A stretch of DNA of 64,000 nt, taken from positions 1 through 64,000 of the forward strand of contig CACYLU010000003.1 of assembly GCA_902775375.1 (NCBI GenBank), given 5' to 3'. Under the pieces are notes generated by a model that was given only the letters and a program-made list of their open reading frames with translations, was not told the DNA's origin and made no database searches. The position numbers and the translations under genes are program-made. This document shows positions 1 through 7,661 of the stretch, piece by piece (within the stretch, counting starts at the first letter, position 1; each line of letters opens with the position of its first letter). This DNA is from an uncultured Bacteroidales bacterium (GTDB taxonomy: Bacteria; Bacteroidota; Bacteroidia; Bacteroidales; Bacteroidaceae).

Positions 1-39
1 GGTACTGCCCACAAGGTGGGAGAGTAGGTAGCCGCCGTC
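1..39 (+). rRNA. rrf: 5S rRNA, 3' end only
   Basis: The first bases match the 3' end of a Bacteroidetes 5S rRNA: TACTGCC, then GGTGGGAGAGTAGGT and a closing GCCGCC. A terminator follows at once. The rest of the rRNA operon must lie left of the window. The exact 3' end (about 36-40) is estimated. Confidence 0.8.
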
Positions 40-51
40 TTTTTCGAGTGA

Positions 52-87
52 AGCGGTCTTCAGATATACTCTGGAGACCGCTTTTTT
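52..87 (+). terminator. Intrinsic terminator of the rRNA operon
   Basis: A 12-bp stem (52-63 with 71-82, one G-T wobble) with a 7-nt loop runs into six T residues. It sits about 12 nt after the 5S end, so it most likely ends the rRNA operon. It also faces the 3' end of the convergent lipoprotein gene whose stop is at 120. Confidence 0.85.
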
Positions 88-119
88 ATTATATTATTGA
101 TTATTGATGTCTAAAAATG

Positions 120-1595
120 CTACTTTTTGTAGGTAATAGTAATCCCTGCTTCTTTTTTTAGCTTTCTCTCAATTTGGCTTTTGCTAACATTTACTTTTTC
201 GTCAATTAACTCTGGAATATTGTATGAAAGCAAAAGGTCTTGGTAATACTTTTTGGGGTTATGTTGGGGTAGCATAAATGCTTTGTGTGCTCTTCCATTT
301 TCATCAATATAACAGATATATAGACGTGTATATAAACCATCATCTCGTCTACTGCTGAAAACCATCCATTTACTATTACGACTCCATGAATGATAACTTT
401 CTACGTCTCCACTATTGGCTTCAGCCATTGAAAAAACATCTCCAGTATTGAGGTTGATAGTATGTAAATCAGCGTCTTTATGCCAAATTGAGAAGTTCCC
501 GTATTGGTGCAATACAAATGTCAAATACTTTCCGTCTGGTGATTCCCTTGGCAATGATACACTTTTACCAATACTTGAAGCATGGAATAGTGTATCAACC
601 TTGTCGCCAAATGCACCTGTATTAGCATCAAAATCTATTTTGCACAAATCGTAATGCACATTCCTATATTCAAAAGGCATAGGATTGGCAGCTTTGGCAG
701 AGCAGAAGTAAATGCTTTTGCCATCAGCAGAAAAAGATGGGAAAGTCTCAAAAATGCTGTCAGCTTTTATTAAGTCGCAAGATATTACCTGGTGCATCTC
801 TGTGTCATATACTACCACATCGGATGCAGAATCATATACTTCCACCCTATTTAAGTTATTAGCATGAAAAGCTTGTCTTGTAGAATTCACAGAGAATACA
901 ATATACCTGCCATTTGGGTGCCAATATGGATATACGAGGAATGATATTGTTTCATCAGTTTTTGTGTTTAGTTTTTCTATTTTCCCGTCTTTAAATACTA
1001 GCGTTCCAGGATATGTTTCTCTCGTATGGAACATAAAATGTCTGGGGTCGCCATTTTGGAAAGAATGACAATTAGCACAATTATAATCGCCAATTGTGTT
1101 CTCGTAGATAGCGCTCTCTTCAAAATTCTCCAAGTTCCTTTGGTATATCCCCATTTTATTCCATAATTCGTAGTCAGGTGGAATTAATCGATAGGCAACA
1201 TACTTATCAATTGGCTCTTGTGCTATATAAATATAAAAAGGAGTAAATGCACTCCATTTGCCATCTACAAATTTACAAATAGTTAGCTTTATCTTTTGGC
1301 CCTTGTTATCATTTAGCAATTGATTCCATTTTTGTTGAGGAATATCAAAGTACCCTTTCCTTAATTGTACTTGGAATCCTTCTCCTTTTTCCCCTTCAAT
1401 AATTAATTGTGCATTATCTATGTTCTGAAGACTGATGTTGAGTGGTGCAATGTTTGATGGAATAGTAACCTCTTTATAATCGGGATAAATGACAATTTCT
1501 TCGTTGAGTTGTTGTTCCACAACAATCATTCTTTCTCCACAAGAAGCTAAAAGAAATAGCGTCATTAGGCCATATATCAATAAAAACTTTTTCAT
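120..1595 (-). CDS. TolB/PD40-type beta-propeller lipoprotein with CxxCH haem motif (copy 1)
   Basis: 491 aa. The signal peptide ends in a lipobox with Cys19 (LLASC), so the mature protein should be a lipoprotein on the outer side of the inner or outer membrane. Residues about 25-135 form a beta-rich N-terminal part; a single CANCH motif (Cys173, Cys176, His177) follows, the signature of covalent c-type haem binding. Residues about 215-460 carry WD40/PD40-like blades (YPYWHPNGRY, FPSFSADGKSIYF, SPDGKYLTF, WMVFSSRR). It lies 4 bp after the DUF6057-type gene and is probably co-transcribed. A clear paralogue, also with CxxCH, is at 24132-25610. The sequence is AT-rich compared with that copy. 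Haem binding is inferred from the motif; CxxCH could bind other ligands. The function is unknown. Confidence 0.8.
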   Translation of the reverse strand: MKKFLLIYGLMTLFLLASCGERMIVVEQQLNEEIVIYPDYKEVTIPSNIAPLNISLQNIDNAQLIIEGEKGEGFQVQLRKGYFDIPQQKWNQLLNDNKGQKIKLTICKFVDGKWSAFTPFYIYIAQEPIDKYVAYRLIPPDYELWNKMGIYQRNLENFEESAIYENTIGDYNCANCHSFQNGDPRHFMFHTRETYPGTLVFKDGKIEKLNTKTDETISFLVYPYWHPNGRYIVFSVNSTRQAFHANNLNRVEVYDSASDVVVYDTEMHQVISCDLIKADSIFETFPSFSADGKSIYFCSAKAANPMPFEYRNVHYDLCKIDFDANTGAFGDKVDTLFHASSIGKSVSLPRESPDGKYLTFVLHQYGNFSIWHKDADLHTINLNTGDVFSMAEANSGDVESYHSWSRNSKWMVFSSRRDDGLYTRLYICYIDENGRAHKAFMLPQHNPKKYYQDLLLSYNIPELIDEKVNVSKSQIERKLKKEAGITITYKK

Positions 1596-1599
1596 ATTT

Positions 1600-3207
1600 T
1601 TATTTGTTAAACATTAGATAATACCAAAAAGTATGACCAAACTCTCTCTTAAGGTCAACTGCAGGATTTCTTTTGGCGTTTCTACTTTGTATATACTTGC
1701 TGTAAAAATTATCATACTTTTTGAAAACCTCTTCGCTAACGCCATGCGCTCTTAAATAATCAGGTTCTTGCTCTGCGATAGAGTAAATAGCTTCTTGTAG
1801 CAATTCAGGTACTTGGGTCAATACAGGGGTATTTGTATATTTATCTACAAAATAACGGATGCTAACATTATCTTTTGAAAGCAACAACATACTCACCAAA
1901 TATTCAAAAGCAGCTCTATTATTTGGATTTGCTTCCAATATATAATCCAAGTCTGTTGTAACGCCTAATGCAACTGAAAAATGATCATGTTCAGTCAAAC
2001 TCTTTCGAAGATTTACAATCTCCTTATCCTTATTTAACGCTTGTTCGTTGTTAAGTAATGAACGATAATAAGCAGCCCAGTCTTTGTATCTCCATGTTTT
2101 TTCAAGTTGAGTTAAATACTTGTTTGACACCTCATAAGCCCCGTATGCAAGGTTGGTTTTTACCAACATTTGCAAAGCCGAAGGATTGCCCAATCTATTA
2201 CATACACTTGCGCTAAAAGCTGTATTCTGGGCTGCCGCGACATCTCCCATTTGGTAATAAACGAAACTTTGTAATTGTATAATATCAGGTATCTTTTGAT
2301 ATTCACACAGCAAAGAACTTGCATCTCTTTGAGGGTAATGGAATAATTGTTGAAGTAATATACCCTTATGCGAAAGAGCGAGGTTTAGGTAATTCAGAAA
2401 TAACGTATTGTTCAACGTAGTATGGTTACAAGTTTCAATTACTTTATTCCATTCGTTGTTGATAACATAACTATTGAGTTCCATGAACTTATAGTTATCA
2501 GAGTCAATTCTTTTTGTATTCAACAGATGAAATGCCGCACAAATAATAATACCAAAAAACAATCCCAAAGTTGTTCTCATGATATTCCCCATTTTGGGGA
2601 GATAACGTGTAAACCATACAGCGACAATAATAGATAGTGACATCCATGGCCATTTACAATATGCTGGCATCTTGAGCAGAGGCTCATAATACCCTTCTGG
2701 TTGGTAAACAATAAAAATAGTGCTTATAACTGCTATAACGAAAATCACCGTTCTTGTAATCTTACTCTTGAAAAGAGAAACAATAAAGAACAATATGCTG
2801 ACAAAAAACAATGCTGTTAATGAGGAATAGCTATAGTAGGTATCAGACAAAGCACTGATTTGTAGTAAAGGAGGGATGAAACAAAGTGGCAGAGTATATA
2901 AGGGGGCATTAAAAAACCGTTTGATACCTAGCCATAGAAAACATCCTATAGCACTACCACTACAAGCTGTAATCAAAGCTCCTAAAGACCCTTCTGAAAA
3001 ATACTGCACCATAAACATCGCAGAGATTTGAGCCAGACCTCCAGCCGAGGTCAGCATGGGTTTCAGATAATCATAATCTATGAGAAAGAGTTGGTGTTGC
3101 TCTCGATAGTGGAAAATGAATTGTTGAGTACACTGTAGATATATCCACAGTAAAATTGTAAAAAGGATAATTCCAACCGGAATAAAAAAGTATTTGGCAT
3201 TCTTCAT
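1600..3207 (-). CDS. DUF6057-type membrane protein with TPR-like C-terminal half (copy 1)
   Basis: 535 aa. About eight hydrophobic helices lie in residues 5-230 (first at about 7-27), followed by a soluble, helix-rich C-terminal half that looks TPR-like. The first extracytoplasmic loop holds a motif shared with the paralogue at 22357-24117: YREQxQxFLxDxDYL (residues 34-48). Also shared are LNLALSHKG, a YPQ-rich stretch and a C-terminal WYYLMF. I place it in DUF6057 from memory of Bacteroidales annotations; no function is established. The start is only a few bases after the T-run of the tRNA-fMet terminator, which leaves no room for its own promoter. One line sampled by eye inside the gene (2041-2100) is 35% GC. 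Confidence 0.75.
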   Translation of the reverse strand: MKNAKYFFIPVGIILFTILLWIYLQCTQQFIFHYREQHQLFLIDYDYLKPMLTSAGGLAQISAMFMVQYFSEGSLGALITACSGSAIGCFLWLGIKRFFNAPLYTLPLCFIPPLLQISALSDTYYSYSSLTALFFVSILFFIVSLFKSKITRTVIFVIAVISTIFIVYQPEGYYEPLLKMPAYCKWPWMSLSIIVAVWFTRYLPKMGNIMRTTLGLFFGIIICAAFHLLNTKRIDSDNYKFMELNSYVINNEWNKVIETCNHTTLNNTLFLNYLNLALSHKGILLQQLFHYPQRDASSLLCEYQKIPDIIQLQSFVYYQMGDVAAAQNTAFSASVCNRLGNPSALQMLVKTNLAYGAYEVSNKYLTQLEKTWRYKDWAAYYRSLLNNEQALNKDKEIVNLRKSLTEHDHFSVALGVTTDLDYILEANPNNRAAFEYLVSMLLLSKDNVSIRYFVDKYTNTPVLTQVPELLQEAIYSIAEQEPDYLRAHGVSEEVFKKYDNFYSKYIQSRNAKRNPAVDLKREFGHTFWYYLMFNK

Positions 3208-3214
3208 GGTTTAC

Positions 3215-3248
3215 AATAAAAAAGGGTAAAAGCTACAGCTATTTACCC
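3215..3248 (-). terminator. Terminator of tRNA-fMet, just upstream of the DUF6057 gene
   Basis: Read on the minus strand, GGGTAAA...TTTACCC (3242-3248 with 3224-3230, inner AGC/GCT pairs) is followed by six T residues. It lies about 10 nt after the tRNA and about 8 nt before the ATG at 3207. Confidence 0.75.
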
Positions 3249-3257
3249 TACCTATTG

Positions 3258-3330
<73 letters not shown>

Positions 3331-3408
3331 ATGTTCATTGTTTTCGCTTGCAAAGGTACTGTTTTATATTTATATTGGCAAATAATATTGAGATAATTTT
3401 TTAAATTC

Positions 3409-3439
3409 TTGTATTGTTGATTATTTTGTCTTATTTTTG
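3409..3439 (+). promoter_or_regulatory. Promoter of the TetR regulator
   Basis: TTG at 3409-3411, a 20-nt spacer and TATTTTTG at 3432-3439 match the Bacteroidetes housekeeping consensus. Transcription should start near 3446, which favours the ATG at 3471 over the one at 3450. Confidence 0.65.
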
Positions 3440-3470
3440 CACAGTGTGAATGTTAGTGGTATATAGAGCT

Positions 3471-4052
3471 ATGACTGAAACGAAAGATAGAATAGTCAAT
3501 GAAGCTCGTGAGCTATTTGCTAGAAAGGGCTATGACAATGTTAGTGTCAATGATATAGCCTCGGCATGTGACATAGGGCGCAGAACGGTCTATACCTACT
3601 TTACAGGTAAAGATGAAATTTATATGGCTGTTATAGAGACAGAGCTTGAAAGACTTATGGCTCGTATGGCAGCTGTTGCACAAGCAGACCTTTCCCCAGA
3701 CAAGAAATTGTTGGAGATGATTTTTACCCGTTTGGTGGCCATTAAAGAAGTGGTGCATAGAAACGGATCTCTCAAAGCTGATTTTTTCCAGGATATCATG
3801 TTAGTCGAAAAAGTAAGGAAACGCTTCGACAGAAAAGAAATGGGAATTCTTCGAAGAGTGCTCAATGAAGGTGTCAAGAAAGGCGTTTTTCATATAGAAT
3901 ATGTAGGGCTTACTGCACAGATTATTCATTATTGTCTTAAAGGCCTAGAGGTGCCTTATATAAAGGATACTCTAGGTATCGGTGTGTCTGATGCTATGGC
4001 AAAAAGAATTGTACAGAATATTCTGGCAGGAGCATTAAGGGTAACGTATTAA
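3471..4052 (+). CDS. TetR/AcrR-family transcriptional regulator
   Basis: 193 aa from MTETKDRI. Residues about 5-50 form the TetR helix-turn-helix (ARELFARKGYDNVSVNDIAS, then GRRTVYTYFTGKDEI). The rest is the helical ligand and dimer domain, with no recognisable ligand signature. An in-frame ATG at 3450 would add seven residues, but it lies almost on the predicted transcription start, so I prefer 3471. It is 28 bp before fabG and may be co-transcribed; whether it controls fabG, as lipid-linked TetR regulators sometimes do, is not shown by the sequence. Confidence 0.88.
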   Translation: MTETKDRIVNEARELFARKGYDNVSVNDIASACDIGRRTVYTYFTGKDEIYMAVIETELERLMARMAAVAQADLSPDKKLLEMIFTRLVAIKEVVHRNGSLKADFFQDIMLVEKVRKRFDRKEMGILRRVLNEGVKKGVFHIEYVGLTAQIIHYCLKGLEVPYIKDTLGIGVSDAMAKRIVQNILAGALRVTY

Positions 4053-4080
4053 TTATAATAATTTATAAAAAGTTAGAATT

Positions 4081-4827
4081 ATGGGACTATTAGAAGGTAA
4101 GACTGCCCTAATTACTGGGGCAGCTCGTGGTATTGGTAAAGGAATAGCATTAAAATTTGCTAGTGAAGGTGCTAATATCGCTTTTACAGATCTAGTGATT
4201 GATGAGAATGGTTTGGAAACAGAAAAAGAAATAGCAGCTTTTGGTGTAAAAGCAAAAGGATATGCCAGCAATGCTGCAGAATTTACCGCAACGGAAGAGT
4301 TGGTAAAGCAAGTTGTAGCTGATTTTGGTAGAATTGATATCTTAGTAAATAATGCAGGTATCACAAAGGATGCTTTGATGCTTAGAATGACAGAAACACA
4401 GTGGGATGCAGTTATTGCTGTCAATCTGAAGTCTGCTTTCAATTTCATTCATGCAGTTACACCAATCATGTTGAAGCAGAAAGCAGGTAGCATCATTAAC
4501 ATGGCTTCTGTTGTGGGGGTTCATGGCAATGCAGGTCAGTGCAACTATGCAGCATCTAAGGCTGGCTTAATTGCATTGGCAAAGAGTATTGGACAAGAGG
4601 TGGGTAGCCGTGGCATTCGTGCAAATGCTATTGCTCCTGGTTTTATTGATACAGCCATGACCCAAGCCTTACCTGATGATATCCGTAAAGCCTGGATTCA
4701 GAACATTCCTCTGCGTCGTGCAGGTCAAGTAGAAGATATAGCCAATGTTGCCACGTTCCTGGCATCTGACTTGTCTTCTTATGTTACCGGTCAGGTAATT
4801 CAGGTTGATGGCGGTATGAATATGTAA
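4081..4827 (+). CDS. fabG: 3-oxoacyl-[acyl-carrier-protein] reductase
   Basis: 248 aa, the usual length. It is a short-chain dehydrogenase: TGAARGIGKGIA (residues 11-23) is the NADP-binding glycine motif, NNAG follows near residue 88, and the catalytic set is Ser near 142, then YAASK with Tyr and Lys. It reduces 3-ketoacyl-ACP in fatty acid elongation in the cytoplasm. The C-terminus VTGQVIQVDGGMNM is typical of FabG. The stop overlaps the next start (TAATG), indicating translational coupling. Confidence 0.93.
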   Translation: MGLLEGKTALITGAARGIGKGIALKFASEGANIAFTDLVIDENGLETEKEIAAFGVKAKGYASNAAEFTATEELVKQVVADFGRIDILVNNAGITKDALMLRMTETQWDAVIAVNLKSAFNFIHAVTPIMLKQKAGSIINMASVVGVHGNAGQCNYAASKAGLIALAKSIGQEVGSRGIRANAIAPGFIDTAMTQALPDDIRKAWIQNIPLRRAGQVEDIANVATFLASDLSSYVTGQVIQVDGGMNM

Positions 4828-5492
4828 TGGAAGTTATATACGAAGACAACCATATCATTGTTGTCAGTAAAGATGCTGGCGAGATAGTGCAAGGTGATAA
4901 GACAGGGGATATTCCCCTGTCTGACCTTGTTAAGGCTTATATAAAAGAAAAGTACAATAAGCCTGGTAATGTCTTTGTTGGTGTGCCTCACAGACTTGAT
5001 CGCCCAGTGAGTGGCATTGTAGTGATGGCAAGAACTAGTAAAGCGTTAAGCCGTCTTAGTGAGATGTTTCGTGGTGGCGAGGTTAAGAAAACTTATTGGG
5101 CTATTGTGAAAAATATGCCGCCTAAAAATGAAGACGAGTTGGTACATTATCTTGTGCGTAATGAAAAACTGAACAAGAGTTTTGCATATGATAAGGAGGT
5201 TCCCAACAGTAAAAAGGCTATCTTGCATTACAAACTGATTGGAAGATCTGATCATTATTGTCTGCTGGAGATTGATTTGATGACTGGTAGACATCATCAG
5301 ATACGGTGCCAGTTAGCTAAGATAGGGTGTCCAATTAAAGGTGACCTGAAATATGGATCAGAGCGTTCAAATCCTGATGGCAGCATCTGTCTTCATGCCC
5401 GCAAGGTTAGCTTCCTGCATCCTGTTAAGAAAGTGATGATAGAAGTTGAATCAGTTGTCCCTCAAACCAACTTATGGACATCTTTTTTATAA
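4827..5492 (+). CDS. RluA-family RNA pseudouridine synthase
   Basis: 221 aa. HRLDRPVSGIVVMA near residue 56 contains the catalytic Asp of the RluA/RluC/RluD family, and later motifs fit (KTYWAIV, TGRHHQIRCQLA, GDLKYG). There is no S4 domain, so it is a short stand-alone catalytic form. The target uridine (rRNA or tRNA) cannot be read from sequence. It is translationally coupled to fabG through the TAATG overlap. Confidence 0.9.
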   Translation: MEVIYEDNHIIVVSKDAGEIVQGDKTGDIPLSDLVKAYIKEKYNKPGNVFVGVPHRLDRPVSGIVVMARTSKALSRLSEMFRGGEVKKTYWAIVKNMPPKNEDELVHYLVRNEKLNKSFAYDKEVPNSKKAILHYKLIGRSDHYCLLEIDLMTGRHHQIRCQLAKIGCPIKGDLKYGSERSNPDGSICLHARKVSFLHPVKKVMIEVESVVPQTNLWTSFL

Positions 5493-5506
5493 TAAATAAT
5501 TGAACC

Positions 5507-6340
5507 ATGCGTGTTAAGATTTCTATATTTGTTTTATTGGTGCTGGCGTTTACAATCATCAGTTGTAAGTCGGCTCCTAAAAATGATGATATGACAAGAA
5601 TTAAAATTGAAACGAATAAGGGCGATATCATTGTGGGATTATACGATGATACTCCCAAACATAAGGCTAATTTCTTAAAATTAGTAAAAGATGGCACTTA
5701 TGAAGGCACATTGTTCCATCGTGTGATAAATGAGTTTATGATCCAAGCAGGTGATCCTGATTCTAAGACAGCGTCCAAAGACCAGCAACTTGGGAGTGGT
5801 GATGTGGGTTATACAATCCCTGCAGAGTTCGTATATCCTGAGCGCTTTCATAAGCGTGGTGCACTTGCAGCTGCTCGTCAGGGTGATCAAGTGAATCCTA
5901 AGAAGGAGTCTTCAGGATGTCAGTTCTATATTGTTACTGGAAAAGTTTATAATGATTCTACTTTGGTGAACTTTGAGAAGCGTAAGAATTATAATGCACT
6001 TGAAGCCCCCTTCAGACAGTTAGTTATGCAACATGTAGATGAAATCCGTGATATGCAGAAGAAAGGTGATACCAAAGGTTTGCAGGAGTTGGAGCAAAAA
6101 TTACTGGCACAAGCTCAAGAGAAAGTCAAAGGTGAAGCTGAGTTTAAGTTTACACCTGCCCAAGTAGAGGCTTATACTACCATTGGTGGAACGCCTCATC
6201 TTGATGGAGAATATACTGTATTTGGCGAGGTTGTTGAAGGCATGGATGTTGTTGATTTAATTCAACAAGTGGCCACTAATGAGGCCGATCGCCCCATTGA
6301 TGATGTGGTGATTAAAAAGATGACTGTCCTTGATAATTAA
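5507..6340 (+). CDS. Cyclophilin-type peptidyl-prolyl isomerase, lipoprotein
   Basis: 277 aa. The signal peptide ends in a lipobox (ISC, Cys20). The cyclophilin core shows TNKGDIIVGLYDDTPKH, FHRVINEFMIQAGDP and SSGCQFYIVTG. It is longer than a single-domain cyclophilin because of an insert of about 80 charged residues (about 145-225) before the closing strand FGEVVEGMDVVD. It should aid folding of envelope proteins by proline isomerisation in the periplasm. The 3' end overlaps the M16 peptidase gene by 11 bp. Confidence 0.9.
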   Translation: MRVKISIFVLLVLAFTIISCKSAPKNDDMTRIKIETNKGDIIVGLYDDTPKHKANFLKLVKDGTYEGTLFHRVINEFMIQAGDPDSKTASKDQQLGSGDVGYTIPAEFVYPERFHKRGALAAARQGDQVNPKKESSGCQFYIVTGKVYNDSTLVNFEKRKNYNALEAPFRQLVMQHVDEIRDMQKKGDTKGLQELEQKLLAQAQEKVKGEAEFKFTPAQVEAYTTIGGTPHLDGEYTVFGEVVEGMDVVDLIQQVATNEADRPIDDVVIKKMTVLDN

Positions 6341-7571
6341 CAAGCAAACACTGGATAATGGACTGAGAATCGTGCATGTGCAGGATTGCAGTACCCAGAT
6401 GGTAGCAGTGAACATGCTTTACGATGTGGGTTCAAGAGATGAGCATCCTGACCATACAGGGTTTGCTCATCTCTTTGAGCATCTAATGTTTGGGGGAACT
6501 GAACATATACATGACTTTGACACTCCCTTGCAAAAAGCTGGAGGTGAGAGCAATGCGTGGACCAACGCTGATGTCACGAATTATTATTCTACCCTGCCTG
6601 TGAATCACATAGAGACCGCCTTGTGGATGGAGAGCGATCGTATGGCTTTCTTAAACCTTACAGATAAGAATCTAGAGATACAGCGTAATGTGGTGATGGA
6701 AGAGTTTAAGCAACGTTGTCTGAATCGCCCTTATGGGGATGTTTCTCATTTGATGTCTCCCCTTTGTTACAAGGTACATCCATATAGATGGCCGGTTATT
6801 GGCATGGACCTTAGTCATATAGCCAATGCTACTCTCAAAGAAGTTAACTCCTTTTATCATAGATATTATATCCCTAATCGAGCAGTTCTGGCAATTACTG
6901 GCAATATTAGTTGGGGTCAGGCGTTATCTTTAGTTACAAAATGGTTTGGCGATTTACCAAAAGGCGTGGATTCTTTTAGGGATTTGCCGCAAGAACCTCG
7001 TCAGATTCAACAACGTAGGATGAGTGTTAAGCGCAAGGCCCCTCAGAATGCTTTATACATGTCGTTCCATACCCCCAGATATCTTGATGCAGACTATTAT
7101 GCATGCGATATTATTTCCGATATTTTATGTAATGGTGATTCGAGTCGATTAAAGCAAAAACTAATTCATGATCGTGGATTGTTTACGGCCATCGATTCGC
7201 CCATCACAGGTACAAGAGATGCTGGTTTGCTGGAAATAAAGGCTAAACTTAGACCAGGCGTTTCATTAGAACAAGCTGAAGAGGCAGTCTGGGAAGAACT
7301 GGATGCATTAAAGAATGAGCTTGTGTCAGATTGTGAATTAGAAAAAGTGAAAAACAAGCTGGAGAGTGTGCAAACTTTTGACAATATCAGTTACCAACGT
7401 ATAGCCTATAAATTGGCATGGTTTGAACTTACAGAAAAGGCTGAACGGATTAATGAAGAACCTTTACGTTATCGTGCCGTTGATAATTCTTGTATAAAGC
7501 GCCTGTCAGGCGAAATGTTTAGTGCTGACAATGCTTCTGTCTTGTATTATCAAAATGATGGGGTAGCATAA
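6330..7571 (+). CDS. M16-family zinc metallopeptidase
   Basis: 413 aa. HLFEHLMFGGT (residues about 47-57) is the inverted zinc motif HxxEH of M16 peptidases; the further ligand is the Glu in VVMEEFKQR about 75 residues on. There is no signal peptide, so it appears cytoplasmic. No ATG is available near the start; the reading frame opens with TTG at 6330 inside the previous gene, giving an 11-bp overlap, so the start codon is unusual and not fully certain. Likely in one operon with the preceding genes. Confidence 0.88.
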   Translation: MIINKQTLDNGLRIVHVQDCSTQMVAVNMLYDVGSRDEHPDHTGFAHLFEHLMFGGTEHIHDFDTPLQKAGGESNAWTNADVTNYYSTLPVNHIETALWMESDRMAFLNLTDKNLEIQRNVVMEEFKQRCLNRPYGDVSHLMSPLCYKVHPYRWPVIGMDLSHIANATLKEVNSFYHRYYIPNRAVLAITGNISWGQALSLVTKWFGDLPKGVDSFRDLPQEPRQIQQRRMSVKRKAPQNALYMSFHTPRYLDADYYACDIISDILCNGDSSRLKQKLIHDRGLFTAIDSPITGTRDAGLLEIKAKLRPGVSLEQAEEAVWEELDALKNELVSDCELEKVKNKLESVQTFDNISYQRIAYKLAWFELTEKAERINEEPLRYRAVDNSCIKRLSGEMFSADNASVLYYQNDGVA

Positions 7572-7610
7572 ATAAGCTCTGGCGCTACATAAAAAAATAA
7601 ACAAGTTTAT

Positions 7611-7641
7611 TTTGTTCTGTTTCTGCCTTGCATTATCTTTG
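7611..7641 (+). promoter_or_regulatory. Promoter of tamB-tamL
   Basis: TTTG (7611-7614), 19 nt, TATCTTTG (7634-7641): an exact match to the Bacteroidetes promoter consensus, 20 nt before the tamB start. Confidence 0.8.
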
Positions 7642-7661
7642 CCTTCATAAAACGTAAAAAA

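Noticed and set aside
3450..3470. Earlier ATG for the TetR regulator
   Set aside because: It lies about 4 nt from the predicted transcription start and adds residues not typical of the family.
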